NCBI RefSeq assembly: GCF_000151315.2
Contig: NW_011887293.1
Span: forward strand, 852,693 to 916,692
Reading direction: 5' to 3'
Source of the DNA: Capsaspora owczarzaki ATCC 30864
Lineage: Eukaryota > Opisthokonta > Filasterea
DNA: 64,000 bases
Position numbers and translations under genes: made by a program
Shown here: in pieces, positions 11,115 through 21,703 of the stretch
Layout: every line of letters begins with the position of its first letter
Position numbering within the stretch: the stretch's first letter is position 1
Notes under the pieces: model-generated
Seen by the model: the letters and a program-made list of their open reading frames with translations, nothing else
The model's database searches: none
What the model was told of the DNA's origin: nothing

Positions 11115-12565
11115 ATGTCGTCCAGCAGCCGTTCAGCAGGTGAGTGTGTATTTCGTCCGGCACTCGGTTGCACACTCGGGACAAAGTCCCGGGGTTTTGA
11201 ACGTGCTGCTCTGCCCATCGCTCTGGCGCGGAGTTGGACGAGTGACGCAGCACCAGTCGCGTCAGACGGACGGCGATGGTGGATGAATGTTTTGGCGGGA
11301 AATCTTCGAACAAGCGGCCTGCGTCTGTGGTGCGGGGCGTCCTTGTGTCCTTGTGCGTGTCATTGTGTTTTCATTGTGTCAATGCGTGTGTGTGTGTGTG
11401 TGGGTGTGTGGGTGTCGATGTCGCAGGTCAGCAAGCAGAGCACGCGGCTGCAGACGAAGCCGCCAACGAAGAAGAGCCGATCGCCGTCGTCTTCCAATGC
11501 TCAGAGTGCCGCTCCATCCTGGGCGATTCGTGTGCATATGTGACACCCGTCGACGATCTCAACGCCATCACGCTCGCTGGTACGCCCCGAAGCAAAGAAC
11601 GCAGAGCGATGCTCCTGGTTGCGCGCTGATTTCCACTCACCTCCCGTACATGCCTCACACCACAACAAACATCATCATCATCATCACATTATTAGCTGTA
11701 TCGCCTGCAGTGTTAATAGCGAAAGAGCTGCAAACATCAGTGTCGGGCGTAGATACTGGCTGGTAAGATTGCTTTTTGCAGTTCATGTTCTGAGATGATC
11801 ATCTCGCTGACTTTTCTGCTTGATCAACCAATCCAATCTACGTTTTATTTTGTTGTTGCTGTGATGGTTTCACTACAGCGGGTATTATACATTGACATGT
11901 GCTGGATGCAACGCGTCGATTGGGCGCATGTATTGCTCCACTCCCCGGCAATTTGACATTATTCGGTAAGGGATGCTCCGCCAGTTGCCAATGCAGCACG
12001 AGTACACTAAGTTGCTGTTGACCTTGTTATTGCGGTTCAACAGAGATCACTATACGTTCCATATCGACTGTTTAACAAGGTAAGATCGTCAATGCGACAA
12101 ATTTTGAGCAATTTCAATTTTGTGTTTTTCGATATTAACATTGCATGCATCGACATTCAAACAGCTACACGATCGGAAAGCCTTCCAAAACGCCTCAAGA
12201 AAGCATGTTGTTGGGCAGCGCTTCAATTTCGGACTATATTTCTCGGGTCAGTGAATGTTTCGATGCTCGCGGGCGTTTTGGTAAAGTCCACCTTGGTTGT
12301 TTTTCTAACTGGAACTGGAACTGGAACTGGAATGGCAGCTACGAGACATTGTAACGACAATTCACGAACGAGTAGAACGATTGGAGGGCATGGTGAGCAC
12401 AGGTACGAGAGTTGCAACCATAGTTGATTTTGTGCGCTCGCAGCGAAAAGTGATCCATTCCGTCTCACTGCTCCCATTCCCCCTTGCTCACTCGCAGACC
12501 GCGCACCAGACCGAGGCCGGAAAGTTTGAGTGGATGGGAAGTGATGCAATGAAAAGTTTGGTTTG
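11115..12565 (+). CDS. MIS18: Mis18 centromere-licensing protein
   Basis: Exons placed: 11115-11139, 11427-11579, 11711-11762 (or from 11696), 11879-11965, 12044-12079, 12165-12246, 12339-12392, then a last exon from 12444 or 12498. The Mis18/Yippee zinc fold is visible: FQCSECRSILGDSCAYV, ELQTSVSGVDTG, CGYYTLTCAGCNASIGRMYC, DHYTFHIDCL; the two CxxC pairs bind zinc. A C-terminal helix (LRDIVTTIHERVERLEGM) follows as in known Mis18, where it drives oligomerisation. Mis18 recruits the CENP-A chaperone to centromeres. An in-frame ATG at 11076 could extend the start by 13 residues. The end is unresolved: the last frame stays open to 12953, antisense to the next gene, so the stated end is approximate. 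Confidence 0.85.
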
Positions 12566-12624
12566 GTTTGTTGTTGTTGTTCTTCTTCTCAAACAAAAAA
12601 AAAAAAGTCGAAAAACTCACCTCT

Positions 12625-15600
12625 TCATTGCAACGAGAGACCGGATAGCTTATCGAGCACATCGCGGGTTTGCTGAAGCGTTTGATAGCGCTGAATGTAC
12701 AGCTCGGTGCGGCGGACGAGTCGCTCGAGCGCGCTTCGAGAGCACACGGAAATGGTGGTTGCGGCTGGGCGCGATCGTGCTGCGGGAGCTGGGTGTGTTA
12801 ACGAGGCTGGTTGCTGGGTCATTTGGGAGACTGGCGATGGCACTTGAACCGGCGATTGGATTGGTGATTGGGAGACTGGTGATGGGATTTGAATCGGTGA
12901 TTGAGTCGCGGGACCAACGACAACGGCAGTCCGAACTTGAGCAAGAGGAGTAGGTGCAGATGCAGATGCAGATGCAGGAGTAGTGGCTCGGGGCGTCGGT
13001 GCCTTTTTCGGTGAGGCAACGCGAGGCGCGGGTGAGGTTGCGACCAACTCATCCCAAAGTTGGGTGTTGACCTGCCGGAGCTTGGCAAAAATCTCCCGAC
13101 TGCTGGGCGAGTTTGGAGCCGAAAGCGCCGGCGACATGGCAGGGGACGCGCTTTCGAGGGTTGTCGCTGCCTCCAATTCCAGCATTGTTTGACGAAGCGT
13201 ATCCGCCAGCCAATTGGCTGTTGGAGAAGCCTCGTTCTGCGGCCTTTGTGGACTTGCTGGGATCTGCTTTCGCGGTGACTCGCGACGCCGTGGCGATGCA
13301 GCTCGAGGAACTGGCGCTGGCGTCTTGCCAATAGCGGTTGCCGTGGAAGGTGCCATCATGGCGGAAGAAGTCGTGTTACTCACTACTGTCAGCGCCGGTG
13401 GGACGGGAGCTGTAGCGACCCGATGAGCAGCGGCGGCATTCATGTACGAGGACGCCGCTGATTCTTCCTTAAACAGGGCTGCAGCACAATTGAGCGACTG
13501 TCGCTGCGACAATTCCAAAGCATCTTGACTCTGCGGCGGCTTTGACACCATACTGGCTGCACGCCTGGGCGAGGAACGCCTTGTGGATGATTCCGCTGGA
13601 AGGGCAGTGGCAATAGCGGCTTGAAGTTTGGCCTTGGCGGGCGACGTGCGAGAACGTGGCGGCGAAACATCCTGCATGGGTACAGCCGTCGCCAAAACGT
13701 TTCGGAGAGGAGAGGCCCGCCCGTCACTTGGTCCAGTCTTGTACTGGGACTTGGGCGAGGGAACAAAATCGTCGTGGCGAAGGGCGATAATCCGACGGTC
13801 AGCAGCTCGGCGTGGGCTTTTAGCTGGGGACTTTACCATACTGGCATAGCTCGGAGCAGAAGTGGAGGCACTGTTGGCTACAATGGCGGTGACCGAAGTG
13901 GGCTCAGGAGCTGGGGCGGCTGCAGCAATCAAAGCTGCTGGAGCAGCACGAGTCGATGAGGTGACGGCCTGAGGAGCCGGCACAACCGGAGCCTCTGCTG
14001 CAGCTGCAGCGTTCAATACAGGTGCGGCAACAACCGCTGAAACAGTCACGGGAGCGGCAACTGGGAGAGTTCTGGCCGGCACTTTGGACTTGGGCGACTT
14101 GGGTGACTTTGGTGACTTGGCTGCCTTGGCTGATGTCGTCGAGGCTTGTACAACAGTGTGAGCAGCACTTTCTGCCTCCTTGTTGAGATGTGCAGTCGCG
14201 CGTGCATTGACCAGCGCTGGCAGCGGGCGCACAGGTGATTGGACTGGTAATGGTTCTCCGACATTCGCGACAGGCGCGGTCGCCGCCACAGCAGCATAGG
14301 CGCGGCGGGGAGAAGGGACGCCTCCAGTGACTGCAGCCGTCTCGACCGCGACAGTGGCAGGCTCAATGACACTGTTCTCTGTAGTCGGAGGTTGCGTCTA
14401 AAACGAGAGACAGACTCACATCGTTAGAACACAAACCGAATGTTGATCAATTGCACCAAACAGAAAAATCATGCAATGGCCAACCTTCTGGGGAGTGCGT
14501 TGAAGCTGATGCCGCGGCGCAAACGGATTGAATGCTTCGCGCGCCAAAATTGGGCTGAAGGCCGTTGCCACCGTGATGATGGTGGGAGGAATGGGACCTG
14601 AAACAGGCAAACAGAACAATCAAAACCTAAGCTGTCCAGTTGCAAAGGAGTAGTGGTTGGTGATAACAAACGCAGCAGCCACTCTTACCAGAAATGCAGG
14701 GGGGAGTGCGGGCGAGAGTGCGAGTGGTTTGAAACGGATTGAAGTTTGGATCCGAAAAGATGCTCTCGTCCAAATTGCCATAGCTCTTGGACTTGTGCAG
14801 TGTCCCTGGATTTTCCTGTGTAGCATACTGCACATCAGATCGTGCACCAACGTCTAAATCTCCCCTTCCTTCTCCGCCCACAGCTACTGTTGTTTTAGGC
14901 TTTTCTCGTACCTTGCTCAGTGCAGCACTCTTGCCACCAGCAACATTTGACGAAATGTTGGAAATGTCTCGCCCAAAGGTTGGTACCACTGGCTTGGAGG
15001 CAGCTGTTGGCCCATGGCTCGGTGCATGGCTTGATGCAGACACGGCGGGGCGGGCGGCTTGGATTGGAGCAGCAGCAGCTCGCGGAGCAGCAACGACGGG
15101 TGCAACAGTGGGTGCAACCGCTGCAGGCAAGGCTCCTTTCGTCGAAGTAAAGTGGTTGGTTGTATTCAACGTCGTGTCGTTTGGCAGGACGCTTGCATTG
15201 AGCATACTGGCATCAGACGCCGAGGCCGATTTGGAACGCGGTCGCCCGACGCTCATCGCTGCAGCACGACGGAGCTGCTGCTGGCGTACGCGGTAAATAC
15301 TGGGGCCATGTCGAGCTTCAATCTTGTCAAGGAGCCCCGCAACAACGCGTGCAACACGCTTGGCGTTTACCGCCGGATCGAGGTCTGAGGCCGACCGTGC
15401 CAAGTGGCCGAGCTCGAGCATGGTCAGGTGCTTGGAAATGCGCTTGTAGTTGGCAGCGTCTGACAGTTCTGCAGCGTTCCAGTTCCATGCCTCGTCGTAG
15501 ATGGCGAGCAATCCAACCAGCATTGCCTGCGCTTCAGCGTGTTTCAAACTGGCAAACCGCTTCTCGCTCGTCGCCTGATTCGCGCCTGCACTTCCACCCG

Positions 15601-15817
15601 CCGCAGCCCGAAGTGCGTTATGGGAAAACGACAATGTCGATCCGTGGTCGAATGTCGTGTTGTTTGCGCCAGGTCGACCCGCGCCAGGCAGCCGACCGGT
15701 GAATGTCGTATCGAGCTGCTGGTTTGAAACGGCCTCGTTGGCGCCAAGCGAGATGCCCAGTCGCCCGACGCGCTCCAGAATCGCTGCTTCTTCGTCTGCC
15801 GAGACGTGCTGTGACAT
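12625..15817 (-). CDS. Large Ser/Pro/Ala-rich protein, unrecognised family
   Basis: Three exons (14689-15817, 14485-14597, 12625-14397) close in frame to 1004 residues. Residues ~95-185 look ordered (helical: KRISKHLTMLELGHLARS; AKRVARVVAGLLDKIEARHG) and the extreme C-terminus has a helix (RTELYIQRYQTLQQTRDVLD). Everything between is Ala/Pro/Ser/Thr-rich and probably disordered. It contains many S/T-P-x-K/R motifs: KSPKSPKSPKSK, SPRRAA, SPRRAYAAVAA and a run of PSPVSQ/SPIQ repeats near 12830-12900. Such motifs suit proline-directed kinase targets or a cytoskeletal adaptor, but this is inference; I do not recognise the family. The second intron uses a GTTGGC donor. It converges on Mis18, whose 3' end may overlap it. 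Confidence 0.8.
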
Positions 15818-16409
15818 TTGCTGTGCTGACTCTTTGGTATTGCTTCTTGACGGAGCTGTTTGATGAAAAAAAAAACCCCTGGTAAGTTTGAAGGATGGTG
15901 ATGTTGTTGAGGGAAGGATTGGAAGTGAAATGCCGGTTTGAACGGTTTTGGATTTGTTGGGTTTTCGTCAGTACTTTGATTTCTCATTTTGTTCAAGATT
16001 GCTGGTCCAGCGAGTTTGGGTGTTTGGCTCGTTGACACCGCGCTAACTTGAGTTGCAAACACGACAATCACGAAAATCCAAAACAGTTTGAAGAATTGGG
16101 ATGCAAAAAAAAAAAAAAAAAAAAAAAGCCGTTTTCTCGTTTTGGTTCATCACTTTTGAATTTTCAAATTTGACGTTCTTCTTGCGTTTTTTTCGGGTTT
16201 TCTTTTTTCGGTGTTTCTCGTTTCTGGGCTGCAGCGGAAATAGCCTTTTCGAATTATCCAACCAGCATGAGGCATCCTGCCGACTCGGAAATAACATAAC
16301 ACAACGTTTTCACTGCGAAAACCACTCGCCGACATTCACTTCAAAGCTTCTTCCAAGCGGATAAACGGTGCAACGCGTGTCATCAAAACGTTTGCACAAA
16401 CCTTTCAGC
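15818..16409. promoter_or_regulatory. Divergent intergenic region with poly(A) tract
   Basis: 592 bp lie between the starts of the Ser/Pro-rich gene (-) and the EGF-like membrane protein gene (+). An A-run of 23 sits at about 16106-16128. No coding potential beyond short chance frames. Confidence 0.5.
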
Positions 16410-18496
16410 ATGCGAACTTTGCGGCAGCGGTGCTCTGCCTCTCGGTGGGCGTTGTGGACCGCAGTGTGCATTGTCGTCCTGCAGCTTTCCACTTGTGATG
16501 CAGCTGAGACGTGGCAAAATTACAACATGAACCAGGTAGAACAGGTGAGTTTTCTGCACTTGTGTTTTCGAAGGGCGAGGATGGTGACATTGAGAGAACG
16601 CTTTGGGAATGAAAATCCGCCATCAACCATTGGTTGCTTTTTTGAGCAAAACGACGTTGATTTTCTTTGGCTTTTCCTTTTCTTTTTCAATGGTAGATCG
16701 ATGCAACTTGGTTGACGCATTAGCTCCTTGACGAGAAACAAAAACAATACGAAGCGATAATTTTAATGAAGTCGGGGTGACCGTCAGCTGTTGAGCGACG
16801 GCGGGAAGGAAAGCGGTTGCAGCCGCCTGTTTTGGCAAAATTAGTTTTGTCTGGTTGTCCGGTTGCCCACCTACAAATCTGCGCAATTTGGTTCTTCTAG
16901 AAGCCCGCATCGTGGTGGCAAGGGCTCTTGGCAAACTTTGCATATCCTGCGCCTGCAACGTTGTCGCAAACTGCCGGCCAAAGACGACGCCGCGACGGTA
17001 TGTTGAAGTTTGCAACCACATGCACATGTGCCGTGGCTCATAACTCCAATCTTTGGCAGATCCGAGCGGACCCATCACCACTGTTCCTACCTCATGTGCT
17101 GGGCCGGCAAGCCCCGACTGCTGCCCGGGAGACATGGTATGCCAGCTTGCGTTTTCTCGTTTTGGGTTTTTTCGGTACCAGTATGTTCAGAACCATGCCA
17201 ACTTACCTTGCAACCGAGGGGGCCGTAGGAAACCAGTTATGATGCTAGCTTGCAACAAGCTCGATGCACAATACCAGATTGCGTGGTTGTGACGCTTGGA
17301 ACGCGAGGCTACTTCAATCGGACTACACTTTTGTGCGATCCCGTGAGAACTTGCACTACCTCAGCAGTGATTGTAGGTTGAAAGCAAACTTGCTGCGATT
17401 GCACAGATGAATTCGCCTCACTCCGACAATCGCTCCCCTTGTTCTTCAAATACCAGACATACGACCCGGTCACGAATTCTTGCATTGACTTTACTCTACC
17501 ACCGCCCCCTCCAGTCATTAACCTGATTGACACCTTCACCCCCTTGGTAATATTCCTACAGTTGCGATTGCATCCCTTTTTTGCTTGTGTATGTCTAGCG
17601 CCGCTCAAATTTTTGCGAATTTTGCATTCAAACGAATGTAGAACACACTGCCCAACGTGACGTCGGCTGCAGACTGCAATCACGGTGTGCCGAATGCCAA
17701 CTTTACGGCGTGCATTTGCGACCCTGGGTGGAATACCCCTACCACGAATCTTCTCGAAAGTCATTCATTGTGGTGCTCGCGGCAAGAAGAGAACGTGAGC
17801 ACAGCCTCCGACACTGCTGGGCTCGTTGAGTTGGTCTTTGTGATTGTTGCCGTGGTTATTGGCTTTGTAGTCTGCTGCATAGCGGGACGCTGCATATGGC
17901 GTCGTTACAAGGCCAAAAAGCAGCAATCCGCTCAATCAGCAGGGACGCGAGCAGCTGCTCCTGCTGCTCCTCGGCCTGCTTCTTTCAGCATGACGCAATC
18001 CGTCCCACAACACTACGTCTCGGCTCGGTCACTCCAGATGCAGCAGATATCGCCCACCTCCTCGGAAGACGACTCTGGAAGCGGAGTCACGCCCGTGCAC
18101 GAATATGCCATGCCAATCCGCCCACCGGCCCCTCTACCGGCTGACGAGCTGGTGCGCGGCTCAAACTCGGGTGGAGCAGCAGCCCAGCAGTGGCAACCTC
18201 CATCCAACTATCGATCTGCTGCTGCACCCCGACCTTCAGCGACAACAGATGCGCAATCCGAGAATCGTTGGCAACCACCGTCACATTACCGATCTGCCAC
18301 ATCGGCATCAAGCAGCAACCCTGTGCGTCTGAACAACGCCAGCGCGTCTGCTAGCGGATTTCGTGCACCTGGCCAATGGGTATCACCGTACCAAACTTCT
18401 GCCGTGACTCGACCTGCAACAACTCGTCGCAGCAATGATTCAAAAACAATGTTAGCTCTGTTGGATGATTCGTCCAGTGACGACGATGACATGTGA
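16410..18496 (+). CDS. Secreted/type I membrane protein with EGF-like domain
   Basis: Seven exons fit in frame: 16410-16544, 16901-16997, 17060-17136, 17182-17224, 17260-17376, 17407-17546 and 17642-18496, about 487 residues. There is an N-terminal signal peptide (hydrophobic ALWTAVCIVVLQLSTCDA) and Cys-containing extracellular segments (SCAGPASPDCCPGDM; CTIPDCVVVTLG; NRTTLLCDPVRTC). An EGF-like module follows (DCNHGVPNANFTACICDPGW), then a transmembrane helix (LVELVFVIVAVVIGFVVCCI), a basic stop-transfer stretch (RRYKAKK) and a ~190-residue cytoplasmic tail with three QWQPPSNYRSA-like repeats and an acidic end. It is probably a receptor or adhesion protein; ligand and family are unknown. The intron at 17225-17259 would be 35 nt, and the donor at 17377 is GTTGAA, so these two junctions are less secure. 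Confidence 0.75.
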
Positions 18497-18757
18497 ATCG
18501 CCAACCCCGTGCTATGAATAGCCAACCCCTGCCATGCTTTGTCTGCAAAAGATACAACGTGTTTGTTCCGCGAATGCTGAAAATTTCCAAAAGTCAAAAG
18601 TCGTAAAAACCAAAAGAGACAGCCGTGTACTGAACCAACATTGCACAATCTCAGCGTGATTGCCCAACAACAAAAAAGCAACGTAAAACAAACACAGCTC
18701 GCTATCAAGTACAATCAGCCATGAACAATGATTGGTGGTTGCTGTTGTTGTTGTTGT

Positions 18758-21137
18758 TTACGGCGCAACTTGGGCGGCGACTTGCTTGACGCTGGCGCGA
18801 ATCTTCTCTGCAGTGTCAATGCCCCAGAGCGTCAGCTGCGACTCGTAGCCGCCAATGACGTATTCGTTGGGAGTGCAGAAGTAGCCCATGTGGTTGTTGG
18901 TGTAGCCGGCAAGAATCATTTGGTCAAATCCAAGTGCCGCGCTGTCGTTGCGCACTTGCCAGCCGAGCTCGAGCAGGGGTTCGCCAGGCAGAGTGGCGAG
19001 CAGGGTGTGGACGTTGTTGACAGTGAAGCGAACGCCGGCGAACGCAGGCACTGTCTCGATGTAGAACGGGCCGAGGTGGGCGTTGTACTCGCAGCCAATC
19101 ACGGCGCAAATGGTGCAAATGTCAAGTTCGCCGCCCTGAAAACAGCAATCCAGTCAGAGGAAAAGAACGACAGGCATGTAGTCGAGGAATAGAAAAAGGT
19201 GAGAGTCGGGTCACAAAAAGAACATGAAGATTGGTTTCAGGCTTTGGCTTACCGAGGTGCAGTTCTCAAAGCGCGCAAGGGTAATGTTCATGTCGGTGTC
19301 GCCAAAGTTGACTTCAGCATAGGCAGCGGCGATGGTAATGTTGGTGGCGGTCACAATCGAGTCACGGGTGGACTTGACGGCCTGAGCAATGGTGACGGCA
19401 CCGGCAAAGTTTTGGCAGGACTCGCCAGCTGCGGGCACAGCAAGACACGAAATAATTCACAGTTAGCCATAGAGAAAACCGCTCAATGCAATCATTCAAG
19501 AATTGCTTGCAAAACAAAACAAAAAAAGGACCAAGAGCTTCCAAGCAGTTTTGAACTGACTTGGATCAATGTCGCCGGCATCGGCATTCACGAAAAGCGC
19601 CACGCCGCCGATAGCCTGTTCGACAGCATTGCAGCTGGCTCCGGGAATATCGCCGGATGAGTTCATGTTGCTGGGGCCGTAGCAAGTGCCGTGCATGGCA
19701 TAGTTGAAAACTGGAGTGGATGAAAAAAAAAAACGAAGACAAAATGAAGATAAACTAATCTGGTCAAGTCGACAATACACTCCAACCATCGGTTAGACCA
19801 TACCGGTGGCGATCGGCTTGCCGTTCTGGTCGTCGACACGAACGACACCAAGGTTGGGATCGATCGAAGTCGGGGTCACGTAAGGGCTGATGTTGGCGCG
19901 GCGGTTACGAGTGACGCCGACGAGCTGTCCAACGCCTGTAAATGCAAGTGCAAGAGTCGTCGTGAGTATGCAGCAAAAACAAATTGATGGTGGCATGTGG
20001 CAGACAAGCTCTCGAGCAGTACCAATGCCAAATTGAGCGGGAGCAAGGTTTTGCTCTGCTTGAACCAGGGCGTCGGCAATGTGGCTGGCCATCAGCTCCT
20101 GGAGAGCAGCGACCTTGAGGTCCATGGCCGGAGCGGCTTCGAACAGGAACGAGGATGAGATGCCAGCAGGGCCCGAGTGCGTGTGGCTGGCCGAGAGGAT
20201 GAACTGGCCGTAGGGAACGGTGAATCCGCGGGAAACTGCATTGTCGTACGCCATCTTGCGCAGATCGCCCTCGGAGCCTAATGGATGATTTTTTGTGGGG
20301 AGATGAATGCAACACCAGACGATCACGTCAGAATCGAGGCAAGCAAGCAAACGAACAAACGATCAAACAAAAACAAAAACGAAAACAAAAGCAAAAGCAA
20401 AAGCAAAAGCAAAAGCGTACCAATCGCATCGATGGTGGCAAAGCAGAACTTGGTGTTGCCGTCGTCAATGACGAGAGCCTTGGCCCAGGTGGGATCGAGG
20501 TGGCCAACGCTCGGGGTCATCCAGTAAGTGTAGTTGGTGCGGATGGGCAGCGGCCAGTTGGGCACACGACGCTCGCCGTGGTTGTAACCTGCGAACATAT
20601 CATCGCGCGCAATATGAGGATGATGACGACGACAAAGCAACAAGCCAATAGAGAGAGGGAAAGTGGGGTGATCGTGAGGATCAGCATGTGCCACAAAAAG
20701 GCAAAAAGTGTGGCTTGCGCAAAAAAGCAACCCAACAAAAACAAAAAGAGTCTTGTTGTTGTTTGGGGGAAGCGAGAGAGACTTACCGCCAAGCGGGACG
20801 CCGATGGGCATTGTGGCTGTGGAGCAAAAGCACAGTCATTCGAGGGCAGCAGGCAGAACGCGCGCGAGACAGAGAGACAGAGACAGAGAGACAGTGAGCG
20901 CGAGGTCAGTAAAAAACAAAAAAACAAAAACAAAACAAAAATATAAATGCTCCACTCTGTTGCGTCGCGCTTTCGAAGCAGGGTGGTCCGCCTGACCTCG
21001 CACGTACCATCGACCTTGGAGACACCGGCGCGGACGGAGCCGGCTGGGGCGGAGAAGGCGTCGTGGAGCGGGTTGGCGAGCGCGGCGGCGGTTGCGCAGG
21101 CGAGGACGAGCAAAAGAGCGGCAGCAGTGCGCGTCAT
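18758..21137 (-). CDS. Neutral/alkaline ceramidase-like enzyme
   Basis: Eight exons: 21008-21137, 20787-20816, 20421-20588, 20023-20277, 19804-19935, 19561-19710, 19253-19428 and 18758-19135, 472 residues, all in frame; the second exon is just 30 nt. A signal peptide starts the protein (AAALLLVLACATAAALA), so it should be secreted or lumenal. The non-lysosomal ceramidase N-terminal domain is seen as RAGVSKVD, TMPIGVPLGGYNHGERR, ILSASHTHSGPAG (zinc-binding His), and GYTNNHMGYFCTPNEY followed by GGYESQLTLWG. The family hydrolyses ceramide to sphingosine and fatty acid. The nucleophile motif, usually NxGDVSPN, reads NADAGDIDPTG, with Asp at the serine position. The C-terminal Ig-like domain of animal enzymes (700+ residues) is missing. 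It may be a paralogue with changed chemistry. Confidence 0.85.
20372..20416. repeat. A-rich (AAAAGC)n repeat in a ceramidase intron
   Basis: Tandem AAAAC and AAAAGC units lie directly upstream of the exon edge, inside the third intron of the ceramidase-like gene. Confidence 0.8.
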
Positions 21138-21703
21138 TCTGCTTTTGTGATCAAAACGAACGAAAGAGAGGAAAGGAAGGAAGAAGGAGGAAAGAGAGAC
21201 TGGAGCATAGCAATGAAAGAACAAGATGAATAATAATAAAAAAAAACCAGCAGAAGGTGTCTGGCAGAGAGGAGACAGATCGACCAGAAAACAGTTTCGG
21301 AAGGACCGAGATCAGCCCGCTTTTGATTCGATGCTGTAGTCCAGCCATCAAACCATCGAGCCATCGGAAGTCAAGAAATGAAACTTGAGACAGAGAAGCA
21401 AACCATGTGGAAGCCAGAAGAGACGCGAGACTGCAGTGCAATGCGATTCTAGATCAAGGTGCTCCCTCTCTCGCTCCCTCTCTCGCTCCCTCGTTGACAT
21501 CGCAAGCCCTAAAGTGCATCAACATGACACCTTGAATACACTCCATCCAAGGATGATGATGACTTTGGCTCAGTCAGTTCTTTTTTTACGTCCCAAACGC
21601 CTTTGTGCTCTTGCGCTCAGACGACCAAACAAAAAGCCCAAGGCCTCTCGTACCCCCCTTCTGTTCCTCTCTTCGCCCCCTCCATCGCGCAGCTGCTTAG
21701 GAA
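21138..21703. promoter_or_regulatory. Divergent region between ceramidase-like and OCRL genes
   Basis: 566 bp, purine-rich near the ceramidase start, with three CTCTCTCGCTCC-type repeats at 21464-21491. No open frame that looks coded. Confidence 0.45.
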
